NCBI GenBank assembly: GCA_028284185.1
Contig: JANQSG010000018.1
Coordinates: 365,642 to 429,641, forward strand
DNA length: 64,000 nucleotides
Direction: 5' to 3'
Origin: Kangiella sp.
Lineage (GTDB): Bacteria; Pseudomonadota; Gammaproteobacteria; Enterobacterales; Kangiellaceae
Made by a program: the position numbers and the translations under genes. Below the pieces are notes generated by a model that was given only the letters and a program-made list of their open reading frames with translations, searched no databases and was not told where the DNA came from. Positions 17,708 to 27,775 of the stretch are shown here, piece after piece; position 1 is the first letter of the stretch, and every line of letters begins with the position of its first letter.

Positions 17708-18802
17708 TTGAAAAAATTAGCATTATCGCTTGAACGCAAAAGTCACCAGTATGATATTTTGATTGGTGAGGCAGTTTTAAGCAATCCAGTCAGTTTTTCT
17801 GCTATTAAGCAAGTCAATAGAATACATATCATTTCCAATGAAACGGTTGCTGATTTATATTTAGAGCAACTTAAAAAGAGCTTATCTTCATACTCCCCCA
17901 ATTCCAACTTATCGGTTTCCATATTAAAAGATGGTGAAGAGTATAAATCATTAGATAGTTTCAGCATGGTTATCGATGATTTTATTGATAATCAACTAAG
18001 ACGTAATGATCTAGTGATAGCGCTGGGTGGTGGTGTGGTTGGTGATCTTGCTGGTTTTAGTGCTGCTTGCTATCAAAGGGGAATTGACTTTATTCAAATC
18101 CCCACGAGTTTATTAGCAATGGTGGACTCTTCTGTTGGTGGTAAAACAGCAGTAAATCATTTTAAAGGCAAAAATTTAATAGGTGCTTTCCATCAACCAC
18201 TAAAAGTTATTAGTGATATTTCGGTACTCAAAACTCTACCTCAAGATCAATTTATTGCGGGCATGGCCGAAGTGATTAAAGCCGCCATTATCTACGATAA
18301 AGCTTTTTTCCATTGGCTAACACAAAATGCAGATTTAATTCTTCAGCAAGATAGTGTTACTTTAACTGAAATGGTTTACCGAAGCTGCGAAATCAAAGCA
18401 GCTATTGTGGCTCAAGATGAAATGGAGCGTGGCACTAGAGCATGGCTGAATTTAGGCCATACTTTTGGTCACGCCATTGAAACCATTATGGGCTATGGCA
18501 ATATTTTGCATGGTGAGGCTGTGGCTATTGGTATGGTTTTAGCTGCCAAATTTAGTCATCAGCAGAGGCTTTTGTCTAAAGATGATATGAAAATTATGAT
18601 TAATGGTATTCATCAATTTAAGCTTCCTGCTTCTTTACCTGCTGAGATTGATGTGAGCGCGATGGCAAAAGCCATGATTCTGGACAAGAAAAATCTTGAT
18701 GGGAATATTCGATTAGTTTTGCCATTAGCTATTGGTAAGGTTACTATTAATCAGGATTATTCCGTCCAGGATATCGAAGCTTTTTTAAGAAAATATGAAT
18801 AG
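17708..18802 (+). CDS. aroB: 3-dehydroquinate synthase
   Basis: 364-residue NAD- and divalent-metal-dependent enzyme converting DAHP to 3-dehydroquinate. It shows the NAD-binding glycine segment ALGGGVVGDLAGF, the IPTSLLAMVDSSVGGK signature, the metal-ligand Glu in MAEVIKAAII and metal-ligand His residues in LGHTFGHAIE and HGEAVAIG. The start is TTG at 17708, with AAAGG about 8 bases upstream; no in-frame ATG gives a full N-terminal strand. The 3' end overlaps damX by 8 bases. Confidence 0.95.
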   Translation: MKKLALSLERKSHQYDILIGEAVLSNPVSFSAIKQVNRIHIISNETVADLYLEQLKKSLSSYSPNSNLSVSILKDGEEYKSLDSFSMVIDDFIDNQLRRNDLVIALGGGVVGDLAGFSAACYQRGIDFIQIPTSLLAMVDSSVGGKTAVNHFKGKNLIGAFHQPLKVISDISVLKTLPQDQFIAGMAEVIKAAIIYDKAFFHWLTQNADLILQQDSVTLTEMVYRSCEIKAAIVAQDEMERGTRAWLNLGHTFGHAIETIMGYGNILHGEAVAIGMVLAAKFSHQQRLLSKDDMKIMINGIHQFKLPASLPAEIDVSAMAKAMILDKKNLDGNIRLVLPLAIGKVTINQDYSVQDIEAFLRKYE

Positions 18803-19979
18803 AAACAATGGTTTATCCGGTTCTCAGCCTGGTTTTCAGGAAAGGCTGCTGATCCATGTTCCCGATTCATGGCAAAGACTCATTGCTGTAATAAAACATC
18901 AGGCAAAGGCTGGACAGTTTATTTTTATCGAAGGCTCACATGGTGCAGGAAAATCAACCTTCGGTGAAGTTCTGCGCAAAAAGCTGGTTCTGAATGAAGA
19001 ACTGGAAACCAGCTATCAAAAGTTGCACCCTTTAAGCAATGTTGATCAAATTTTGGGTACTATTCCGCAGAAAGCTGAGAATCTGTCCGTAGTTATTTTT
19101 GATGATGCTAATGAAGTTGATGCTCAGGTTTTAGAAGAGTTGATAGCCATTAATATAGAGTATTTTTGGGTTATATTGGCCGAGCCTGAATTAGTGAATC
19201 GAGTTCCTAAATTACAAAACTCACGCTTTACTTTGCCATTATTTAATAAGCAAGACTGTCATAAATTGTTAAACAAGCAGATGCAGGCGGTGGATTTAAG
19301 CATCAATGTTCCGATCATGGAAAGCGAGATAGTTTATTATGAAAGTAAAGGTTTTCCTGGCAAGGTATTGCGACTTGGTGAGAAACTGCAGGCCAAACTG
19401 ACCCGCCAAAGTTCGAGTGTAAAAAGTTTTGATATCGCCAATAAGGGTTTACTTTCATCGATAGTTGTCGGATTTGGGATCCTGATATTTCTTGGTTATT
19501 TGTTTTTTTCTGGTGATTCCAAGCCAGTACAAGACAGGCAAATCATTGCAGAAAAACAACTTCAACTGGATAGTCTGCCTGTTCAAACAGAACAAGATGA
19601 TGAGGCTAAATCAATAGCAAAGGAGCAGTCTTTGGAATTAGAGCTGGAAATCCCAAAGCCACCGCCACCGACTTTTGCCGAGTGGGTAGCGAGTCAAAAC
19701 CCAGATCATTTTACCATCCAGCTATACTCAAATAAGTCCCGCGAAAGTGCACAAAAGTTTAAAGACGATTTGGATCTAGCTGACTCTTATCTATATCAAG
19801 TGAAAGTTAATAATAAGCTTGTTTATCGAGTCGTTTGGGGAAATTACCCCAATCGTGCCAGGGCTCAGTTGGCGATACAATCATTACCGCAAAACATTAT
19901 TGAACAGAAACCCTGGTTACGATCATTTTCTGCAATAGCAACAGAATTAGCCCAAAATCCCCAGAAAACCTCATTCTAA
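18795..19979 (+). CDS. damX: DamX-like cell-division protein (AAA ATPase-like plus SPOR domain)
   Basis: 394-residue inner-membrane protein. The N-terminal cytoplasmic part has an AAA-type Walker A (GSHGAGKST, about 47-55) and a Walker B-like VVIFDDAN near residue 100. A single membrane helix lies at about 213-232. The periplasmic region is Gln/Glu/Pro-rich and ends in a SPOR domain (about 305-385: HFTIQLYS ... VYRVVWGNYPNRARA), which binds denuded glycans at the septum. The aroB-damX order is conserved, but dam itself does not follow; hemE does. Confidence 0.9.
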   Translation: MNRNNGLSGSQPGFQERLLIHVPDSWQRLIAVIKHQAKAGQFIFIEGSHGAGKSTFGEVLRKKLVLNEELETSYQKLHPLSNVDQILGTIPQKAENLSVVIFDDANEVDAQVLEELIAINIEYFWVILAEPELVNRVPKLQNSRFTLPLFNKQDCHKLLNKQMQAVDLSINVPIMESEIVYYESKGFPGKVLRLGEKLQAKLTRQSSSVKSFDIANKGLLSSIVVGFGILIFLGYLFFSGDSKPVQDRQIIAEKQLQLDSLPVQTEQDDEAKSIAKEQSLELELEIPKPPPPTFAEWVASQNPDHFTIQLYSNKSRESAQKFKDDLDLADSYLYQVKVNNKLVYRVVWGNYPNRARAQLAIQSLPQNIIEQKPWLRSFSAIATELAQNPQKTSF

Positions 19980-19993
19980 TTTTTCCAGCTCTG

Positions 19994-20020
19994 TTGCTGC
20001 CCTACAATTGGCTTTATAAT
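19994..20020 (+). promoter_or_regulatory. Candidate sigma70 promoter for hemE
   Basis: A perfect TATAAT (20015-20020) lies 30 bases before the hemE ATG, with a TTGCTG hexamer at a short 15-base spacing. The position between damX and hemE supports separate transcription of hemE. The -35 assignment is weak. Confidence 0.45.
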
Positions 20021-20049
20021 GGCCGCAAATTTTAAATAAAAACCTGTCC

Positions 20050-21114
20050 ATGTCCCAATTAAAAAATGATCGTTACATTCGAGCCTGTTTGCGCCAGGAA
20101 AATGACAGAACTCCTATCTGGATGATGCGCCAGGCAGGGCGTTATTTACCTGAATACCGCCAGCTACGAGCGGAAGCGGGTAGCTTTATGGATCTTTGTA
20201 CTAATCCCGAATTGGCTTGCGAAGTAACGCTGCAGCCATTGCGTCGTTTTCCACTGGATGCGGCAATTTTATTTTCTGATATCTTGACCATTCCCGATGC
20301 TATGGGTCTGGGTTTGTATTTTACCCCCGGCGAAGGCCCTGCCTTTAAAAGGCCAGTACGTACTATGGCAGCAGTTAATGCTCTGCCCATTCCTGATCCA
20401 AACCAGGAATTAAAATATGTCACCGATGCAGTCGCTACTATTCGTAGGGAACTTAAAGGTGAGGTGCCATTAATTGGGTTTTCAGGCAGTCCCTGGACTT
20501 TGGCGACTTATATGGTGGAAGGTGCCAGCACCAAGAACTTTTCATTGGTGAAAGGCATGATGTATCAAGAGCCAATCACGATGCACGCTTTGTTGGATAA
20601 ACTGGCGGACTCAATTATTGCTTATTTAAACGCACAAGTTGCAGCAGGTGCGCAAGCCTTGATGATTTTTGATACCTGGGGTGGAGTGTTAACGCCGAGT
20701 GATTATCAGGAATTTTCATTGCGCCATATGCAGAAAATTGTCGATGGCTTAAAGCGAGAGCATCAAGGCCAAAAAATTCCGGTTACTCTATTTACCAAGG
20801 GTGCAGGTGCTTGGCTGGATATCATGGCTGAAACTGGCTGCGATTGTCTAGGGGTGGACTGGAGCACTAATTTGGCCGATGCTCGTGTGCGAGTTGCTGA
20901 TAAAGTGGCTTTGCAGGGCAATATGGATCCTTCGATTTTGTACGGCTCTGAGCAGAGAATTCGTGAAGAGGTTAGCAAAATTTTAGCCAGTTATGGACAA
21001 GGTCATGGTCATGTGTTTAATTTGGGACATGGTATTCATCAAACCGTTGCTCCTGAGCATGCAGCAGCCTTTATTAAAGCGGTTCATGAATTAAGCCCAC
21101 AATATCATCAATAA
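20050..21114 (+). CDS. hemE: Uroporphyrinogen decarboxylase
   Basis: 354-residue cytoplasmic enzyme that removes four carboxyl groups from uroporphyrinogen III to give coproporphyrinogen III. The [16 protein letters not shown] motif near residue 22-37 contains the substrate-binding arginines; the conserved FSDIL (catalytic Asp), [10 protein letters not shown] and GHGIH segments are present. Length is standard. The ribosome site is weak. It is probably a single-gene unit or read together with the esterase gene that follows. Confidence 0.97.
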   Translation: MSQLKNDRYIRACLRQENDRTPIWMMRQAGRYLPEYRQLRAEAGSFMDLCTNPELACEVTLQPLRRFPLDAAILFSDILTIPDAMGLGLYFTPGEGPAFKRPVRTMAAVNALPIPDPNQELKYVTDAVATIRRELKGEVPLIGFSGSPWTLATYMVEGASTKNFSLVKGMMYQEPITMHALLDKLADSIIAYLNAQVAAGAQALMIFDTWGGVLTPSDYQEFSLRHMQKIVDGLKREHQGQKIPVTLFTKGAGAWLDIMAETGCDCLGVDWSTNLADARVRVADKVALQGNMDPSILYGSEQRIREEVSKILASYGQGHGHVFNLGHGIHQTVAPEHAAAFIKAVHELSPQYHQ

Positions 21115-21167
21115 TAAGAAAGTTTTTTCATAAAAGTTTTTTTGTAACCTGATAAACAGGCGATTTA

Positions 21168-22184
21168 GTGCGCAAGGAAAGTGAGTTTAGTCCTCCCTGG
21201 TGGTTGAGCAATCGCCACCTGCAAACTTTCTGGGGCCCTTTGGTTCCCAAAATTCCTATACCTGAATTAAAGCGTGAAAGACTCGAACTGGCCGACGGCG
21301 ATTTTCTCGATTTGGACTGGATGAATCGAGATAAGTTATCACCTACTTTGGTATTGTTGCATGGGCTGGAAGGCAGTCTCGATTCTCCGTATTTACGCCG
21401 TATGCTGCATCAGTTGGAAGCTAAAGGCTGGCGTGGTTTACTGGTCTATTGGCGTGGTTGTAGTGAGGAGCCTAATCGGTTAGAGAGCACTTATCATGCT
21501 GGGCGGAGTGATGATCTGGAAGCTGTTATGCAGCATCTAAAAATTCAATCCATTGAGCAACCGATATTTATTGCCGGATACTCCTTAGGCGCTAATATCT
21601 TATTGAAGTGGCTTGGTGAAAAAGGGCGGCAAAATATAACCCCTAATGTGGATGCTGCCTTTGCGGTTTCTACACCATTTGATCTGGCGCTTTGTGCCGA
21701 CGCCATTGATAAAGGCTTTTCTAAAATCTATAAGCATTACCTGCTTAATTCTCTTAAGAAAAAGATGATCAGTAAATATGGTACTGAGAAGTTATTAGAG
21801 TTACTGAATTTAACGCCCAAAGATATTTTATTAATCAGTAGTATGCGCGAATTCGATGACCGGATCAGCGCCAGGCTTAATGGTTTTGACGGTGCCGATG
21901 ATTATTATCGACAAAGCTCCAGCAAATACTATTTGAAGGATATTCGTGTACCAACGGTGATATTGCATGCAGAAGACGATCCTTTTATGTCACCAAAAAT
22001 TATTCCTTCGGAAGCGGAATTGTCCAATTATTTGGAGTTGCGAATTTCCAAAAATGGTGGCCATGTAGGTTTTGTGACTGATCCGGATAAAAAGGGTAAT
22101 AGTTTTTATCTGGAAAATACCATCCTGGGTTATTTTGAATCGCATTTGGAGAATGTTAAGCCTGAAATTCATATGGAAATTTAG
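21168..22184 (+). CDS. YheT family alpha/beta hydrolase
   Basis: 338-residue esterase-like protein of the YheT/EMB8 group. Near the start is SNRHLQTFWGP, then the oxyanion loop LLHGLEGSLDSPY, the nucleophile elbow GYSLGAN (Ser), the acid in HAEDDPFM and the catalytic His in GGHVGFV. Substrates are not established for the family; long-chain esters are likely. Translation appears to start at GTG (21168), with AGG in the preceding bases; the next ATG would remove the conserved N-terminal motif. The aldehyde dehydrogenase operon follows. Confidence 0.9.
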   Translation: MRKESEFSPPWWLSNRHLQTFWGPLVPKIPIPELKRERLELADGDFLDLDWMNRDKLSPTLVLLHGLEGSLDSPYLRRMLHQLEAKGWRGLLVYWRGCSEEPNRLESTYHAGRSDDLEAVMQHLKIQSIEQPIFIAGYSLGANILLKWLGEKGRQNITPNVDAAFAVSTPFDLALCADAIDKGFSKIYKHYLLNSLKKKMISKYGTEKLLELLNLTPKDILLISSMREFDDRISARLNGFDGADDYYRQSSSKYYLKDIRVPTVILHAEDDPFMSPKIIPSEAELSNYLELRISKNGGHVGFVTDPDKKGNSFYLENTILGYFESHLENVKPEIHMEI

Positions 22185-22252
22185 ACTTTATTAATGGTAA
22201 TTCCTGGCCATTTTGCTATGCTGGTTTGACCAGAAATAATCTCCATAAGTTG

Positions 22253-23641
22253 ATGCAACAGGAATTTCAACGTATATACCAAGTCAGCCGCCAAAAGCCT
22301 TTTCCACCATTAGCCGAGCGTAAGCAATCGCTGGAACAACTAAAGAAAATGATCCTTGATAATGAGCAGGCGATTATCAAGGCCATCGACCAAGATTTTA
22401 GTGGGCGAGCGGAATTTGAGACTCAGCTTGCTGAAATTTATCCTTCTATAAAGGCGATAAAGCACGCCAAGAAGAAAATGTCATCCTGGATGAAGCCAGA
22501 AAAGCGTGCTATGAGTCTCTGGTTTCAACCCGCATCGGCTAAAGTCATTTATCAGCCACTGGGGGTTGCTGGCATTATTGTGCCCTGGAATTATCCCTTG
22601 TATATGGCGATTGGGCCATTAACTTGCGCACTTTCCGCAGGCAACTGTGTCATGCTCAAAATGTCTGAATTTACCCCTAATTTTAGTCAGTTATTTGCCG
22701 ATTTGGTGGCCCAGTATTTACCTGAAGGTTTGGTTCGGGTGGTTAATGGCGGCCCTGAAATCGGTGCTGAATTTTTGCAGTTAAACTTTGATCATATTCT
22801 GTTCACGGGTTCTAGTCGTGTGGGCAAAATGGTGATGAAAGCTGCCAGTGATAATTTAACTTCAGTAACTTTGGAGCTAGGTGGTAAATCCCCTACCATT
22901 ATCGATGCAGATTTTCCGATAAAAACTGCCGCTGAAAGAATCATATTTGGTAAGTTACTTAATTCCGGGCAAACCTGCCTGGCGCCGGATTATGTATTTT
23001 TGCCAAAAGGTAAGGAGCAAGAGTTTGTCGATGCTTGTAAAACGGTTGCTCAGAAATTTTATCCGCAGTGGAATGCTAAACACTATACCGCTATCAATTC
23101 ACCAAAACAGTTTGAGCGGCAAGAAGCCATGTTACAAGATGCCATTGATAAAGGTGCAGAAATTGTTTATCTGAATAATTCGGCTAACGAAAAAAATGAT
23201 GGTCGTAAAATGTCGCCAACAATCGTGTTGCAAACCAGTCAGAATATGCAGCTAAGACAGGATGAAATTTTTGGGCCTGTTTTACCAGTGGTGAGCTATA
23301 AAAATTTAGACGAAGTGATTGATTATGTGAATGCCAATCCACGTCCATTAGCTTTATATTTCTTCAGTTATAACAAAAAAAATATCCAACGTATGTTGTC
23401 GGAAACCGTGTCTGGTGGCGTTACCATTAACGATGTGATTTTACATGTGAGCCAGGAGACTCTACCCTTTGGTGGTGTTGGTAATAGTGGTATGGGACAT
23501 TATCATGGTTTTGAAGGCTTTAAGACGTTTTCTAAGGCTAAGAGTGTATTTAAACAAAGTCGCTTTGCTGGAACAAAATTGATGTATCCTCCTTATTCGA
23601 ATTTGGCGAAAAGGTTGTATAAATTAATGCGGGGGCATTAA
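22253..23641 (+). CDS. Coniferyl aldehyde dehydrogenase-type ALDH
   Basis: 462-residue NAD(P)-dependent aldehyde dehydrogenase of the class 3 / CalB group, which oxidises hydrophobic or aromatic aldehydes to acids. It shows GVAGIIVPWNYP (NAD fold), FTGSSRVGK, LELGGKSPT (general base Glu) and NSGQTCLAP (catalytic Cys), plus the late EIFGPVLPV. The C-terminus is hydrophobic/aromatic, as in membrane-associated fatty aldehyde dehydrogenases. The ATG at 22253 is my choice; an in-frame TTG at 22226 is possible and neither has a good ribosome site. The TAATG overlap with the next gene shows co-translation. Confidence 0.9.
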   Translation: MQQEFQRIYQVSRQKPFPPLAERKQSLEQLKKMILDNEQAIIKAIDQDFSGRAEFETQLAEIYPSIKAIKHAKKKMSSWMKPEKRAMSLWFQPASAKVIYQPLGVAGIIVPWNYPLYMAIGPLTCALSAGNCVMLKMSEFTPNFSQLFADLVAQYLPEGLVRVVNGGPEIGAEFLQLNFDHILFTGSSRVGKMVMKAASDNLTSVTLELGGKSPTIIDADFPIKTAAERIIFGKLLNSGQTCLAPDYVFLPKGKEQEFVDACKTVAQKFYPQWNAKHYTAINSPKQFERQEAMLQDAIDKGAEIVYLNNSANEKNDGRKMSPTIVLQTSQNMQLRQDEIFGPVLPVVSYKNLDEVIDYVNANPRPLALYFFSYNKKNIQRMLSETVSGGVTINDVILHVSQETLPFGGVGNSGMGHYHGFEGFKTFSKAKSVFKQSRFAGTKLMYPPYSNLAKRLYKLMRGH

Positions 23642-24213
23642 TGGCAACACGACGCCAGATTTTAAAAGGAACTTTGCTTGGCGGCCTGGTGGTAGTTTCC
23701 GGTGTTTCTATTTGGCAATGGAACCTGGAGGAATCACAGACAGTGGTTGAGCAGGATAAATATCCTTATCAATATCTGACGGAAGATGACCGCCTGGTTT
23801 TATTTGCTTTGATGCCTGCATTTTTAGGCAAAGCTTTAGATAATTTGGATTCAAAAGAGTTTCGAATCAACCTATTGCAACAACTGGATCAAGCCATAGA
23901 TTTTATTTCCCAATCCAGTTATGACGAGTTGCGCCAGCTATTGGATCTATTAGCTAATCAATTAGGCCGCGCTTATGTTGCAGGGGTTTGGAGCAGCTGG
24001 AGTCGAGCAAAACCTAATGAGCTTGCTGACTTTTTAAATGATTGGCGAACTAGCTTTATAACTTTATTACGCAGTGGTTATTTGGGTTTGCACCAATTAA
24101 TTTTTGGTGCTTTTTATGCACAAGCAAAATCCTGGCCAGCCATCGATTATCCAGGGCCTCCGAAAATGAAACTTGAAGATAGCTTTTACCAGCAATTCGA
24201 TCTCCAGCCGTAG
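23641..24213 (+). CDS. Tat-signal-like helical protein, putative partner of GMC oxidoreductase
   Basis: 190 residues. The N-terminus has a twin-arginine motif (TRRQILKG) followed by a hydrophobic stretch (about 12-25), suggesting Tat export or a membrane anchor. The remainder is predicted mostly helical and contains YLTEDDRLVLFALMPAFLG, which resembles the small subunits that accompany GMC-type dehydrogenases; this comparison is tentative. It sits between the aldehyde dehydrogenase (1-base overlap) and the GMC oxidoreductase (12-base gap), so it is likely to work with them. I do not know its exact function. Confidence 0.72.
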   Translation: MATRRQILKGTLLGGLVVVSGVSIWQWNLEESQTVVEQDKYPYQYLTEDDRLVLFALMPAFLGKALDNLDSKEFRINLLQQLDQAIDFISQSSYDELRQLLDLLANQLGRAYVAGVWSSWSRAKPNELADFLNDWRTSFITLLRSGYLGLHQLIFGAFYAQAKSWPAIDYPGPPKMKLEDSFYQQFDLQP

Positions 24214-24225
24214 ATAAATATTCAT

Positions 24226-25776
24226 ATGGATAAAAACTCAATTAATGCCACTGAATTTTTTGGCTCTGCGATTGAAGCCGATATTGCTATTATTGGCAGT
24301 GGTGCTGGTGGTGGCGTCTCGGCGGAAATTTTAGCTCAAGCAGGATTCAGTGTCTTAATTATTGAAGAAGGCCCTTATTTAACAGGGCGTGATTTCAAGA
24401 TGCAGGAAAAGGAAGCTTATCCACTTTTATATCATGAATCGGCTGGGCGTAAGACGAGAGACAAGGCTATCAATATCCTGCAAGGACGCTCGGTAGGCGG
24501 TTCGACTACCGTTAATTGGACCACCAGTTTTAGGACGCCGGACGAAACTTTGCAACATTGGCAAACAGAACATGGTTTAAAAGATCTGGGCAAAGAGCAG
24601 TTAGCGCCCTGGTTTCAGCGCATGGAGCAAAGGCTCAATATTAATCTTTGGCAGGTTCCAGCCAACGCTAATAATGACCTGATTCGACAGGGTGCGGAAA
24701 AACTTGGTTGGAGCGCTAAGGTTATTTCACGTAATGTGAAAAACTGTGCCAATTTGGGTTATTGTGGTATGGGCTGTCCTTTGAATGCTAAACAATCCAT
24801 GCTGGTTACAACGATCCCTGCGGCGAAAAAACTCGGGGCTAAGGTTTTATATCAGGCACGCGTGGATAAGCTGATCATTGACAATGAGCAGGTTAAAGGT
24901 TGTTTGGTGACTCCGGTAGGGATTAATTCAAAAGCAGTTTCTGATAAAAAAATTAAAATTCGAGCCAAGCATACGATTTTAAGTGCTGGTGCAATTGGTT
25001 CTCCAGCAGTGTTGCTTCGATCACAAGCTCCTGATCCTTATCAGCGAATTGGCAAAAGAACCTTTTTGCATCCAGTAGTGGTCAGTGCTGGGCAAATGCC
25101 GCAAAAAGTCAACGGTTTTGCTGGGGCACCACAATCTATTTATTCCGATCAATTCTTATGGCCTAAAAATGCTTCTATGGGTTTTAAAATTGAAGCGGCA
25201 CCCTTGCATCCGTCTTTAGTTTCTACGGTTCTGACTCAGTTTGGCAATGAGCATTTTGCTATTGCCAAGAATTTTGCTTATCAACAAGGAGCATTGGCGT
25301 TATTAAGAGATGGTTTTTCTGAGCAAAGCCAGGGCGGAGAGGTTTTGTTAGATAAATACCAGTATCCTAAGTTAGATTACCCTTTGAATGATTATCTATG
25401 GCAAGGTGCCAGAAAAGCGCTATTGGCGATGGCGGAGTTGCAATTTGCAGCAGGCGCGGTTGAAGTTTTGCCAGCGCATTTAGAAGCCAAACCTTATTAT
25501 TCCTGGCGAGCAGCTAAAAAAGCCATTGCAGCATTACCGATGGCACAATTAAAAACCATGGTCTTTAGTGCGCATGTGATGGGCGGCAGTGCCATGGGGG
25601 TTGATGAAAAAGTTAGTGTGGTTGATGAGTCCGGTAAGTTCAGGCATTTAGACGGATTGCATATTTTTGATGGCTCTATTTTTCCTACCAGTATTGGTGC
25701 CAACCCACAATTATCCATTTACGGTTTGGTGGCAAAATTAGCTACGGACCTAGCCGCTGATCTTAAAGCTATTTAA
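24226..25776 (+). CDS. GMC family FAD-dependent alcohol oxidoreductase
   Basis: 516-residue flavoprotein. The FAD dinucleotide fold is at about 17-45 (IIGSGAGGGVSAEILAQAG ... IIEEGP); GRSVGGSTTVNW is the second GMC signature; a Cys-rich insert (CANLGYCGMGC) lies near residue 180-190, as in long-chain alcohol oxidases and related dehydrogenases. The C-terminal catalytic region has AHVMGGSAMG (His) and FPTSIGANPQLSIYGL. It probably oxidises an alcohol to the aldehyde handled by the upstream ALDH. It lacks its own signal peptide, so export would have to be with the Tat-signal partner (inference). Confidence 0.9.
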   Translation: MDKNSINATEFFGSAIEADIAIIGSGAGGGVSAEILAQAGFSVLIIEEGPYLTGRDFKMQEKEAYPLLYHESAGRKTRDKAINILQGRSVGGSTTVNWTTSFRTPDETLQHWQTEHGLKDLGKEQLAPWFQRMEQRLNINLWQVPANANNDLIRQGAEKLGWSAKVISRNVKNCANLGYCGMGCPLNAKQSMLVTTIPAAKKLGAKVLYQARVDKLIIDNEQVKGCLVTPVGINSKAVSDKKIKIRAKHTILSAGAIGSPAVLLRSQAPDPYQRIGKRTFLHPVVVSAGQMPQKVNGFAGAPQSIYSDQFLWPKNASMGFKIEAAPLHPSLVSTVLTQFGNEHFAIAKNFAYQQGALALLRDGFSEQSQGGEVLLDKYQYPKLDYPLNDYLWQGARKALLAMAELQFAAGAVEVLPAHLEAKPYYSWRAAKKAIAALPMAQLKTMVFSAHVMGGSAMGVDEKVSVVDESGKFRHLDGLHIFDGSIFPTSIGANPQLSIYGLVAKLATDLAADLKAI

Positions 25777-25834
25777 GCAAAGATGGTGAATTTTTAGAAA
25801 TTTCAGTAAGATAGCCAAAGAATATTATTGATAA

Positions 25835-26326
<492 letters not shown>

Positions 26327-26404
26327 GCGCTTAATTATTGGCCTTTAAGCATCGAATAAATCTCGAACTTTCTGGATATTTCGGCGATAATAGCGGCGTT
26401 TTAA

Positions 26405-26695
<291 letters not shown>

Positions 26696-26706
26696 ATTGA
26701 ATCATT

Positions 26707-26735
26707 AAAGCGGCCCAATAGCCGCTTTATTTTTG
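26707..26735 (+). terminator. Terminator after yfhL
   Basis: Stem AAAGCGGC / GCCGCTTT with a 6-base loop, followed by ATTTTTG; 12 bases past the ferredoxin stop. Confidence 0.85.
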
Positions 26736-26761
26736 TCTAAAACACTAAAAATTTTATTCCC

Positions 26762-27514
26762 ATGACCTTAAGAGACTGGCTAAAACAAGAACCTTTTACC
26801 CTGACATTATCTTCAGGCTTTTTCGGCTTTTTTGCCCATACTGGAGTGCTAACGGTATTGGAAGAAGAAGGTTTGTTGCCCAAGCGTGTTGTAGGTGCCA
26901 GTTCTGGTGCTTTAGCCGGTTCCTGTTGGGCGGCAGGGATTAATTCCATTGATTTGCGGAATATTTTGTTTAGTCTGGAGCGTAAAGATTTTTGGGATCC
27001 AGCTTTTGGATTAGGGCTATTAAAAGGACAAAAATTTCGAGACAAGTTGGCGGAAATTTTACCAGTAAAGACGTTTGAAGAATGTCCTATTGCTTTGGCA
27101 CTTTCTGCCTATGATATGAAAAGCAGAGAAACCATAGTGCTGGATTCAGGCGAACTTATTTCTGCAATTTATGCATCCTGCGCCATTCCTGTTATGTTCC
27201 AACCGATTAATCACCAGGGCTATCGATTATTGGATGGTGGGATTAAAGATAGACCCGCATTAGTGCCCACAAAAGAGGGCGAACGGATCTTTTTTCACCA
27301 TATTGCCGCCAAGTCTTCCTGGCGCAGAAAAGAAGATGCTGCGATTCAAATTCCGCAAAGGGATAATTTGGCTTCTTTGGCCATTTATGATTTACCACGC
27401 TCCGGGCCAACTAAACTTGAAATCGGCCAAGAGGCCTATCAGCGAGCTTATTTTGCCACCAAACGTGCTTTGAACATGGAGTTGATAAACAACAATATAT
27501 CCTTGGCCGGTTAG
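26762..27514 (+). CDS. Patatin-like phospholipase
   Basis: 250-residue cytoplasmic lipase-fold protein with the patatin dyad: the nucleophile elbow GASSGA (Ser) at about 41-46 and the Asp in DGGIKDRP near residue 159. The oxyanion region is SSGFFGFFAHTGVL, a variant of the usual glycine-rich G-G-G-x-R/K-G. It should hydrolyse acyl esters of glycerolipids or lysophospholipids; the target is not indicated. No clear ribosome site precedes the ATG. It converges on the DUF2892 gene with only five bases between them. Confidence 0.85.
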   Translation: MTLRDWLKQEPFTLTLSSGFFGFFAHTGVLTVLEEEGLLPKRVVGASSGALAGSCWAAGINSIDLRNILFSLERKDFWDPAFGLGLLKGQKFRDKLAEILPVKTFEECPIALALSAYDMKSRETIVLDSGELISAIYASCAIPVMFQPINHQGYRLLDGGIKDRPALVPTKEGERIFFHHIAAKSSWRRKEDAAIQIPQRDNLASLAIYDLPRSGPTKLEIGQEAYQRAYFATKRALNMELINNNISLAG

Positions 27515-27519
27515 GCTTA

Positions 27520-27711
27520 TTATTGCTTGTTAATTGGGCAAGTATTGAATCCCAAAAGTTTATACAAAGGACAAAAGCCAATCAGGCCAGTGATTAGTGG
27601 AACCAGGCCGATCCAGCCCCAAGCTGTTTGTGGGCCGATAAAAACCAGACTTAATAAAATCGCACCAATCACTACTCTTATCACTCGATCTGCAACACCT
27701 TCATTTTTCAT
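27520..27711 (-). CDS. YgaP-like small membrane protein (DUF2892)
   Basis: 63-residue protein of the DUF2892/YgaP transmembrane family: N-E-G-x-x-D-R-V-I-R-V-V-I-G start, two membrane helices and the GFCPLYKLLGFNTCP motif with its two cysteines. In E. coli YgaP this region is fused to a rhodanese domain and is linked to persulfide chemistry; here it is alone. I chose the ATG at 27711, with AGAGG about 9 bases upstream, over the GTG at 27720. Its upstream region holds an FNR-like box and a palindromic operator, described separately. Confidence 0.85.
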   Translation of the reverse strand: MKNEGVADRVIRVVIGAILLSLVFIGPQTAWGWIGLVPLITGLIGFCPLYKLLGFNTCPINKQ

Positions 27712-27730
27712 GGTTAACACCTCTACTGCC

Positions 27731-27754
27731 CTATATTAGGTTATTCTAATATAG
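27731..27754 (-). promoter_or_regulatory. Perfect 9-bp inverted repeat, probable operator overlapping the DUF2892 -10 box
   Basis: CTATATTAG and CTAATATAG form a perfect inverted repeat around a 6-base centre. On the minus strand the upstream arm contains TATATT (27753-27748), which can act as -10 box, so a bound repressor would cover the promoter. Operators of this AT-rich type are used by ArsR-family persulfide sensors such as BigR/SqrR/YgaV; the match to those is inference. It could in principle be a hairpin, but there is no T-run. Confidence 0.65.
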
Positions 27755-27775
27755 CTGGGTTAGTCGATGGTTATA

